This document shows, in pieces, positions 1 through 5,309 of a stretch of 7,014 bases of DNA. The first letter of the stretch is position 1. Each line of letters opens with the position of its first letter. The notes beneath the pieces are model-generated. The model was given only the letters and a program-made list of their open reading frames with translations, ran no database searches and had not been told where the DNA came from. Both the position numbers and the translations under genes were made by a program. The DNA comes from Candidatus Zixiibacteriota bacterium (GTDB taxonomy: Bacteria; Zixibacteria; MSB-5A5; JAABVY01; JAHJOQ01), in NCBI GenBank assembly GCA_024275215.1, contig JAJRZO010000080.1:1-7014 (forward strand), read 5' to 3'.

Positions 1-770
1 ATATCGAAGTTCAGATTCTCGCCGATGAACATGGCAATGTGGTTCATCTGGGTGAACGCGACTGCACAGTTCAGCGTCGCCATCAAAAGCTGATAGAGGA
101 GTCGCCGTCTCCTGCTCTTACAGCGGAAATGCGAGCGACTATTGGCCTGGCGGCAACACGAGGCGCCGCGAGAGCGGGGTATCAGAATGCCGGTACGATA
201 GAATTCCTTCTTGATGAGGATGGCAGCTTCTACTTCATGGAGATGAACACGCGTATTCAGGTTGAGCATCCTGTCACAGAGGAAGTGACAGATATTGATC
301 TGGTTCGAGAGCAACTGAGAATCGCATCAGGAATACCACTTGAGTTCGCTCAGTCTGACATCAAGATCCGGGGGCATTCTATCGAGTGTCGTATAAACGC
401 AGAAGATCCCGAACATGATTTCAGACCATCGCCGGGTCAGATAACGACGTTTCATGTTCCCGGCGGACACAGGGTGCGGGTCGATACGCATTCGTATGCC
501 GAGTATGTAATCCCTGCATTTTATGATTCAATGATCGCCAAGCTAATCACGCATGGCAAGACTCGTGAGGAAGCGATAATGCGGATGCAAAGAGCGCTTG
601 AAGAATTCGTTATCGAAGGTGTTGCAACCACGATCGATTTTCATAAAAGGGTTTTTAGCGACCCCGTATTTCAGAGCGGAGTTTATGATACTTCTTTCGT
701 AGATAAGTTTATGGCGGGTGAAACTTCTAAAATTCAGCCCGATAGCACGACGGCTGAAAAATCAACATAG
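1..770 (+). CDS. accC: Biotin carboxylase subunit of acetyl-CoA carboxylase, 3' part (5' end outside window)
   Basis: Biotin carboxylase catalyses ATP-dependent carboxylation of biotin on the carrier protein BCCP, the first half-reaction of cytosolic acetyl-CoA carboxylase and so of fatty acid synthesis. The frame is open from the left edge (first full codon at 3), so the gene is truncated by the window, and 255 residues are visible. Compared with E. coli AccC (449 aa), the fragment starts near residue 210, so about the first 200 residues are missing. Visible family hallmarks are GERDCTVQRRHQK (ATP-grasp), GTIEFL, the catalytic stretch MEMNTRIQVEHPVTE with its Glu, Asn and Arg residues, GHSIECRINAEDP, and AFYDSMIAKL in the C-terminal domain. 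The last 17 or so residues (GETSKIQPDS...) are a polar tail beyond the conserved core. The gene ends with TAG 13 nt before gcvH, so the two are probably co-transcribed. A pyruvate or propionyl-CoA carboxylase biotin carboxylase subunit is an alternative, since these subunits are very similar. Confidence 0.93.
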   Translation, partial: IEVQILADEHGNVVHLGERDCTVQRRHQKLIEESPSPALTAEMRATIGLAATRGAARAGYQNAGTIEFLLDEDGSFYFMEMNTRIQVEHPVTEEVTDIDLVREQLRIASGIPLEFAQSDIKIRGHSIECRINAEDPEHDFRPSPGQITTFHVPGGHRVRVDTHSYAEYVIPAFYDSMIAKLITHGKTREEAIMRMQRALEEFVIEGVATTIDFHKRVFSDPVFQSGVYDTSFVDKFMAGETSKIQPDSTTAEKST

Positions 771-774
771 GATT

Positions 775-779
775 GGAGG
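775..779 (+). promoter_or_regulatory. Ribosome binding site of gcvH
   Basis: GGAGG lies 4 nt before the ATG at 784. It decides the gcvH start over the longer reading from 718, which overlaps the end of accC. Confidence 0.75.
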
Positions 780-783
780 CGAG

Positions 784-1164
784 ATGGATACTCCAGACGG
801 ATTAAAATACTCGAAGGATCACGAATGGGTACGTGTCGAGGGTGATATCGGGACTATAGGTATCACTGATTTTGCTCAGGGTGAACTTGGCGATGTTGTC
901 TATGTCGAGTTGCCGGAAGCCGGTAAAACTATCAGCAAGGGAGAATCGTTCGGTACGATTGAGGCTGTTAAAGCTGTATCAGAACTCTACAGTCCCGTAT
1001 CAGGAGAAGTTGTCGAAATCAACGACAAACTCGAAGGCGATCCGGCTCTGGTCAACCAGTCACCCTATGATGACGGCTGGATGGTAAAACTGAAACTTGC
1101 TGACCCAGGCGAACTATCTGACTTGATGGAAGCTGCGGCATACAAGGAGATGGTTGGGGAATAA
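784..1164 (+). CDS. gcvH: Glycine cleavage system H protein (lipoyl carrier)
   Basis: GcvH is the lipoylated shuttle of the glycine cleavage system. It accepts the aminomethyl group from the P-protein, presents it to GcvT, and is reoxidised by dihydrolipoamide dehydrogenase. The product is 126 aa, the usual length. Diagnostic segments are KYSKDHEWVRVEGD near the N-terminus, GITDFAQGELGDVVYVELPE, and the lipoylation motif GTIEAVKAVSEL, in which Lys63 is the predicted lipoyl attachment residue. SPVSGEVVEIND and the C-terminal DDGWMVKLKL follow. I chose ATG 784 because GGAGG lies at 775-779 and the protein then begins just before the conserved KYSKDHEW; an upstream in-frame start at 718 would run into the accC coding region and add residues unlike the family. 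The gene lies 13 nt after accC and its TAA is 1 nt before the gcvPA ATG, so it is the carrier for the adjacent P-protein. Confidence 0.97.
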   Translation: MDTPDGLKYSKDHEWVRVEGDIGTIGITDFAQGELGDVVYVELPEAGKTISKGESFGTIEAVKAVSELYSPVSGEVVEINDKLEGDPALVNQSPYDDGWMVKLKLADPGELSDLMEAAAYKEMVGE

Positions 1165-1165
1165 T

Positions 1166-2524
1166 ATGTCATTTGTTCCCAACAGCAGGGAAGAGCGTGA
1201 TGAAATGCTCCGCGAAATCGGTGTCTCATCGTTTGATGATCTGGTAGCCGCGATCCCTGAACATTTGAAGCTCAAGCGAAAGCTTGATCTTCCTGTGCCG
1301 ATGTCGGAGTGGGAAGTGTATAAACATCTCGCCGGACTTGCATCGAAGAATGTAAGCTCTGAAAGCTATGATGTATATCTCGGCGGCGGTATCTACGACC
1401 ATTATGTCCCGGCAGTCGTGGACTCGATAATTTCGCGGCCTGAGTTTGCTACGGCATATACACCATATCAGGCTGAGGTTTCACAGGGCACATTGCAGAG
1501 CATTTACGAGTTTCAGAGCCTGATAACCCGGCTTACTGCGATGGATGTCGCTAATGCCTCGATGTATGATGGCGCTTCCGCGACAGCCGAAGCTGTCCTG
1601 CTTGCGCTTGGTCACACGAAGAAGCGAAAAGTCCTTCTTTCATCAGGACTCAATCCGCTTTATCGAAAAGTTGTGAGTACATACCTGTCTGGCTCAGATG
1701 TTGACATTGTTGACATTCCTGACGCTTCCGGCGTGTTGGATCGTGATGCGCTCGGCGATATTCTCGATGATTCAGTCGCATGCTTCGTGATTCAATCGCC
1801 TAATTTCTATGGCTTAATCGAGGATATTGATGGGCTGAAAAAGATGTTGGATGATGGCCTGTTGATATGTGTGACAAATCCGATTACGCTCGGTGTCCTG
1901 AAGCCGCCGGGTGAATTCGATGTCGATATTTGTGCAGGTGAAGCACAGTGTCTCGGTAATGCTATGTCATACGGCGGTCCGGGTTTGGGTATCTTTGCCA
2001 CGAAGAAAGAGCTTGTCAGGAAGATTCCGGGAAGACTCGTGGCACGCACGACCGATGTCGAAGGAAAGATCGGATATGTGCTGACTCTCCAGACTCGTGA
2101 GCAGCATATCAGACGCGACAAAGCGACATCGAATATTTGCACCAATCAGGCGCTTTGTGCTTTGGCGAGCACTGTATATCTAAGTCTGCTCGGTAAAGCG
2201 GGAATTGTCGAGATTGGTGAGACTTGTGTCCGGAGCGCGCATTATCTCGCCGAGAAGATCGCCTCGCTCGACGGCTATTCGATGCCATACGCCGGGTCGT
2301 TTTTCAATGAGTTCGTCGTGAGGACTCCGATTTCTGCTCGTGAGTTGATGGGACGTCTTGAAGCGTACAAAATACTTGCGGGTATACCGCTTGAATGGTT
2401 TTATCCTGATCGCAAGAATGATCTTCTGGTCGCTGTGACTGAGAAGCAAACCCGTTCCGAACTTGATCGTTTTGTAAAAGTATTGTCGGAAATAACCGCA
2501 ACAAGAAAGGTAGCTGTCGACTGA
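1166..2524 (+). CDS. gcvPA: Glycine dehydrogenase (decarboxylating), subunit 1 (P-protein alpha)
   Basis: GcvPA is one half of the split P-protein. With GcvPB it decarboxylates glycine using PLP and transfers the aminomethyl group to lipoyl-GcvH. The product is 452 aa, normal for this subunit. Family signatures are the N-terminal FVPNSREERDEMLREIGV, then YLGGGIYDHYVPAVVD, SRPEFATAYTPYQAEVSQG, YEFQSLITRLTAMDVANAS and MYDGASATAEA. Further on come GGPGLGIFA, TREQHIRRDKATSNICTNQ and the C-terminal PLEWFYPDRKNDLLVAVTE. The PLP-binding lysine belongs to the other subunit, as is usual for the split form. I prefer ATG 1166, with GGGGA at 1156-1160 five nt upstream. A TTG at 1154 preceded by AAGGAG (1144-1149) would add only four residues. 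The TGA stop (2522-2524) overlaps the next gene's ATG by one base. Unusually, gcvPB is not directly next to it: two other genes intervene. Confidence 0.97.
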   Translation: MSFVPNSREERDEMLREIGVSSFDDLVAAIPEHLKLKRKLDLPVPMSEWEVYKHLAGLASKNVSSESYDVYLGGGIYDHYVPAVVDSIISRPEFATAYTPYQAEVSQGTLQSIYEFQSLITRLTAMDVANASMYDGASATAEAVLLALGHTKKRKVLLSSGLNPLYRKVVSTYLSGSDVDIVDIPDASGVLDRDALGDILDDSVACFVIQSPNFYGLIEDIDGLKKMLDDGLLICVTNPITLGVLKPPGEFDVDICAGEAQCLGNAMSYGGPGLGIFATKKELVRKIPGRLVARTTDVEGKIGYVLTLQTREQHIRRDKATSNICTNQALCALASTVYLSLLGKAGIVEIGETCVRSAHYLAEKIASLDGYSMPYAGSFFNEFVVRTPISARELMGRLEAYKILAGIPLEWFYPDRKNDLLVAVTEKQTRSELDRFVKVLSEITATRKVAVD

Positions 2525-2916
2525 TGCTGCATTGTCCCAACTGCAATTGTGATTTCGATGATACTGTGGCTGCTTGTCCATACTGCGGCTCCGATCTTAT
2601 TGACGGTCCGAGTGATGTATTCGAGGACACCGATGCTGAAGAAATCATTTCCGATGAAGAAGAGTTCGACATGGAAAGCGCGGTGTTGCTATACAAGTCA
2701 TTTTCAAGATTGAACACGGATTTCCTTGTCGAGACATTAAAGTCTGCTAAGATACCCTACTTTTGCAAGATTGTCGGCGGACTTTACGGTCGCGGTATAC
2801 CGGGAACAGTCGGTATTTTCGGGACAGAATCGGTTGATGCCGAAATATATGTTCCGGAGGAATACGAGGAAGAGGCGCTGGAAATTCGTAAGCAGACTGT
2901 AGGTGATGATGACTGA
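2524..2916 (+). CDS. Small protein with N-terminal zinc ribbon and C-terminal DUF2007-like domain
   Basis: This is a 130-aa cytoplasmic protein of unknown function. Residues 4-21 form a four-cysteine zinc ribbon (Cys4, Cys7, Cys18, Cys21 in two CPxC knuckles), with an extra Cys9. Residues 31-50 are a very acidic linker rich in Asp and Glu. From about residue 53 to 123 the pattern (LLYKSFSRLNTDFLVETLKS, then IPYF, a Gly-rich loop, and IYVPEEYEEEALEI) resembles the DUF2007 family, a small alpha/beta domain annotated as a putative signal-transducing domain. That match is from memory of the pattern, not a search. The ATG overlaps the gcvPA stop as ATGA, with AAAGG at 2506-2510, so translation is probably coupled. 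I see no signal peptide or membrane segment. Its position suggests a helper or regulatory role for its neighbours, but nothing in the sequence shows which. Confidence 0.82.
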   Translation: MLHCPNCNCDFDDTVAACPYCGSDLIDGPSDVFEDTDAEEIISDEEEFDMESAVLLYKSFSRLNTDFLVETLKSAKIPYFCKIVGGLYGRGIPGTVGIFGTESVDAEIYVPEEYEEEALEIRKQTVGDDD

Positions 2917-2921
2917 GGGGA
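2915..2921 (+). promoter_or_regulatory. Ribosome binding site of the thioredoxin-TPR gene
   Basis: GAGGGGA lies 5 nt before ATG 2927 and overlaps the stop of the preceding gene. It selects this ATG over in-frame GTG/ATG codons at 2903-2909. The protein then begins with MKK and the hydrophobic core of a signal peptide, as expected. Confidence 0.7.
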
Positions 2922-2926
2922 CTGAC

Positions 2927-3787
2927 ATGAAGAAACTCACATTATTGATATTGATGATTCTGTTGCTGTCGGCTTCGCTGATCCAGGCGGATGAGGGCGG
3001 GACTGACGATTCACTCTACATTGAATGGATTAAGAACTTCGATGATGCGCAGGCTCTGGGATTATCTGAGAATCGGATTATTCTTCTTGATTTCTACGCC
3101 GACTGGTGAACATGGTGCAAACGCTTGGACAGCGTTACGTTTGTCGATCCCGCAGTTGCTGCGATTTCGAAAAGCATTGTCTTCAGCAGGTTCAATGCGG
3201 ACAAAGATTCGGCGCTCGCGAAGACCTATGGCGTTTCCGGTTATCCCACGATGGTTCTTGTCAAACCTAACGGGACCGAACTTGACAGACTTGTCGGTTA
3301 TTATCCACCGACAGAGTTTATTCCGGCACTGTTTGACATTTTGCAGAACAGAAACACCCTTGATGATTACCTGACTCGTCTTGCAAATCATCCTGACAGC
3401 CTTGCACTGCGAAGCGAGGTTGCAGAGAAATATCAATATCGTTCCATGAGCGACTTGGCGAAGAAACATTACAATTATATAATCTCCGCTGACCCGGACA
3501 ATCAGCAGGGATTTTCAGATGATGCGATGCTCGCACTCGGCAGGATGGAACTGAAAGCGGAACACTATGCTGATGCTGTCGAATTGTTCGAGAGACTTCA
3601 GGTGCGTTATCCTGAAAGTGAGTTGTTTGAAGAGGCTAACATCTATGTTCCTTACACGTATATGAAAGCGGGCGAAGATAAGAAAGCTATCGAATCCTTT
3701 GAGGCTTTCAAAGTGGAGTTCCCAGAATCTGAAGATATCGAGTGGGTCGACAAGAAAATTGCGGAGATAAAAGAAGGAAATAAATAG
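2927..3787 (+). CDS. Exported thioredoxin-like TPR protein with in-frame TGA, predicted selenoprotein (UxxC)
   Basis: Read through TGA 3107-3109, this is a 286-aa protein. Residues 1-21 are a signal peptide (Lys-Lys, a Leu-rich core, likely cleavage after IQA), so the product should act in the periplasm. Residues about 35-140 form a thioredoxin fold of the DsbD-gamma/thioredoxin_7 kind: LLDFYADW, then the redox site at 61-64 (TGA-Thr-Trp-Cys), KRLDSVTFVDPAV, and the cis-proline loop GVSGYPT with Pro107. E. coli DsbD has YADWCVACKEFE at this place, so the TGA replaces the nucleophilic first cysteine. Residues about 155-275 are helical repeats of TPR type (for example YADAVELFERLQVRYPES). The start is ATG 2927 with GAGGGGA at 2915-2921. 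The gene ends with TAG 3 nt before gcvPB. A likely role is disulfide reduction or exchange on exported partners held by the TPRs. Alternatives are a sequencing error (TGC or TGT read as TGA) or a pseudogene, but the downstream frame is intact and conserved. Confidence 0.85.
3107..3109 (+). other. In-frame TGA, predicted selenocysteine codon (Sec61)
   Basis: The TGA sits in GAC-TGG-TGA-ACA-TGG-TGC, giving D-W-U-T-W-C. It is the only in-frame stop before TAG 3785 and falls exactly on the first cysteine position of a CxxC active site, where natural Sec/Cys exchange is well known. TGA is the normal stop for gcvPA, the zinc-ribbon gene and the ABC gene in this window, so general reassignment of TGA is unlikely. 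Confidence 0.78.
3120..3136 (+). promoter_or_regulatory. Candidate bacterial SECIS hairpin
   Basis: AACGCT (3120-3125) pairs perfectly with AGCGTT (3131-3136) around the 5-nt loop TGGAC (3126-3130). Sixteen bases lie between the TGA and the first loop base, and the loop has G at its second and third positions. As I recall the bacterial SECIS models, the apical loop starts about 16-37 nt after UGA with a G in the first two loop positions, so this fits at the near limit. The stem may extend through a bulge by pairing 3117-3119 with 3142-3144. A competing fold pairs GCAAACG (3117-3123) with CGTTTGT (3138-3144). The hairpin lies inside coding sequence and would recruit SelB in the mRNA. Confidence 0.62.
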
Positions 3788-3790
3788 TTT

Positions 3791-5275
3791 ATGCCGACTA
3801 TGCCAGACAACGAATTGAATATATTCGAGAAATCCCGCCACGGCAGGAGAGGATTGTCTCTTCCGAAGAACGGTATTGACGCGAAACCGCTCGAAACCCT
3901 GATCGAAAAACGATTCCTGCGAAATAAACCACCGGAGTTGCCGGAAGTTCCTGAAAGTGAAGTAGTCCGTCATTTCGTCGGTCTTTCAATGAAGAATCAT
4001 CATATCGACAAGGGATTCTATCCGCTCGGATCATGCACGATGAAATACAATCCGAAGATTAACGAACGGACCTGTCGGCTTCCCGGATTCTCATGCGCAC
4101 ATCCGTTTCAGAATGATTCGACTGTACAGGGTGCGCTTGAACTCATGTTTTCCACTGCTGAGTATCTCTCCGAGATAGCTGGAATGCACGCTGTTACGCT
4201 TCAGCCTGTCGCCGGAGCGCATGGAGAGTTATGCGGGATGCTCATCACGAGGAAATATCACGAGAAACAGGGAAAGCAGCGCAAGTATGTGATTCTTCCC
4301 GATTCTGCGCATGGCACGAATCCGGCATCGGTCGTTTGTGCAGGCTTTCAGGTTAAGCAGGTGAAATCATCGGCTGACGGCACTCTTTCTCCTGATGATC
4401 TTCGCGCTGTCATCGATGAGGATACGGCAGCGGTGATGCTGACTAACCCTAATACACTTGGGCTTTTCGAGACAGAGATCGAAGAGATCGCGAAGATCGT
4501 TCATGACGTCGGCGCGTTGCTATACATGGATGGCGCAAATCTGAATGCGCAGCTTGGAATAGTCAGACCGGGTGATCTCGGATTCGACATAGTACATTTC
4601 AACTTGCACAAAACATTTTCGACACCTCACGGTGGTGGCGGTCCCGGTTCCGGTCCGGTCGGTGTTGTCGAAAAGCTCGAATCATTTCTTCCCGTACCTG
4701 TCGTAACAAAGAGAACAGATGGCAATCGGCATTCATTTCACCTGAGTTATGATCGCCCTGATTCCATCGGCAAACTGCATGCGTTTTATGGTAACTTCGG
4801 AGTGGTCGTGCGTGCATGCACATATATTCTGATGAATGGTGGCGAGGGATTGCGCGAAGTATCCGAAGCGGCGGTCATCAATGCCAACTACCTGAAAGAA
4901 AAACTCAGGGGCAAGTTTGACCTGCCGTATCCGCAGCATTGTATGCACGAGTTTGTGCTCTCGGGCAATCGCCAGAAGAAGCGCGGCATACGGACAACCG
5001 ATATGGCCAAGAGAATGCTCGACTTTGGGGTGCACGCACCGACATGTTACTTTCCGCTTATAGTTCCCGAAGCCCTGATGATCGAACCGACGGAAACTGA
5101 AACCAGAGAAACGCTTGACAGGTTTGTCGAAATAATGATACAGATTGACCGCGAAGTGGATGAGATGCCGCAGACACTCAAAGACGCTCCTCATAACACA
5201 CCTGTCAGAAGGCTCGATGAGAGGAAAGCCGCAACTGATCTTGATGTTGCATGGCGTACAGATGACAAATTATAG
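3791..5275 (+). CDS. gcvPB: Glycine dehydrogenase (decarboxylating), subunit 2 (P-protein beta, PLP-binding)
   Basis: GcvPB is the PLP-carrying half of the P-protein and pairs with GcvPA to decarboxylate glycine. The product is 494 aa, normal for this subunit. Hallmarks are VRHFVGLSMKNHHIDKGFYP, LGSCTMKYNPKINE, the stretch LQPVAGAHGELCGM, DSAHGTNPAS with His174, MLTNPNTLGLFE, and YMDGANLNAQLG with Asp247, which should bind the pyridine nitrogen of PLP. Next is VHFNLHKTFSTPHGGGGPGSGP, where Lys274 is the predicted Schiff-base lysine, and late in the protein HAPTCYFPLIVPEALMIEPTE. The C-terminal 30 or so residues are a charged tail. I chose ATG 3791, 3 nt after the previous stop, with AAGGA at 3774-3778 (12 nt away, rather long). 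An ATG at 3800 would be even further from it. Tight spacing implies co-translation with the selenoprotein candidate, and a hairpin overlaps the TAG stop. Confidence 0.97.
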   Translation: MPTMPDNELNIFEKSRHGRRGLSLPKNGIDAKPLETLIEKRFLRNKPPELPEVPESEVVRHFVGLSMKNHHIDKGFYPLGSCTMKYNPKINERTCRLPGFSCAHPFQNDSTVQGALELMFSTAEYLSEIAGMHAVTLQPVAGAHGELCGMLITRKYHEKQGKQRKYVILPDSAHGTNPASVVCAGFQVKQVKSSADGTLSPDDLRAVIDEDTAAVMLTNPNTLGLFETEIEEIAKIVHDVGALLYMDGANLNAQLGIVRPGDLGFDIVHFNLHKTFSTPHGGGGPGSGPVGVVEKLESFLPVPVVTKRTDGNRHSFHLSYDRPDSIGKLHAFYGNFGVVVRACTYILMNGGEGLREVSEAAVINANYLKEKLRGKFDLPYPQHCMHEFVLSGNRQKKRGIRTTDMAKRMLDFGVHAPTCYFPLIVPEALMIEPTETETRETLDRFVEIMIQIDREVDEMPQTLKDAPHNTPVRRLDERKAATDLDVAWRTDDKL

Positions 5276-5300
5276 GTCAAGCGGACAGGCCGCTTGACCT
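5274..5300 (+). terminator. Perfect 11-bp inverted repeat after gcvPB, no T-tract (possible terminator or 3'-end hairpin)
   Basis: AGGTCAAGCGG (5274-5284) is the exact reverse complement of CCGCTTGACCT (5290-5300), with the loop ACAGG (5285-5289). The left arm begins inside the gcvPB stop codon. The run of T expected of an intrinsic terminator is missing (GCATGAATTG follows), so efficient termination is doubtful. It could instead protect the 3' end of the upstream mRNA or attenuate expression of the next gene. The hairpin ends 9 nt before that gene's GTG start, covering the space where a ribosome binding site would lie. Confidence 0.6.
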
Positions 5301-5309
5301 GCATGAATT

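Noticed and set aside
718..783. N-terminal extension of GcvH from 718
   Set aside because: It overlaps the accC coding region, the residues do not resemble GcvH, and a good GGAGG site sits just before ATG 784.
1154..1165. TTG 1154 as the gcvPA start, with AAGGAG 4 nt upstream
   Set aside because: It adds only MGNN before a conserved N-terminus. ATG 1166 with GGGGA five nt upstream is simpler, though the longer form cannot be excluded.
1699..1722. Short tandem repeat TTGACATTG / TTGACATTC resembling -35 boxes
   Set aside because: It encodes the ordinary DVDIVDIPD stretch of GcvPA. No -10 box or gene start follows.
3107..3109. TGA read as an ordinary sense codon because of a changed genetic code (for example TGA as Trp or Gly)
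   Set aside because: TGA ends gcvPA, the zinc-ribbon gene and the ABC gene at the family-expected places, and Trp is written TGG throughout. Only this one TGA lies inside a gene.
3125..3787. Separate TPR gene starting at TTG 3125
   Set aside because: It would begin in the middle of the thioredoxin helix just after the CxxC motif and has no Shine-Dalgarno site. The upstream 60 residues in the same frame complete the fold.
4621..4665. G/C-rich repetitive stretch in gcvPB
   Set aside because: It encodes the conserved glycine-rich PLP loop after Lys274 and is explained by the protein.
5247..5276. Possible promoter (TTGCAT ... TATAGG, 18-nt spacing) ahead of the ABC gene
   Set aside because: Only about half of each hexamer matches consensus, and it lies in gcvPB coding sequence with its start point inside the hairpin. 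Not enough to call.
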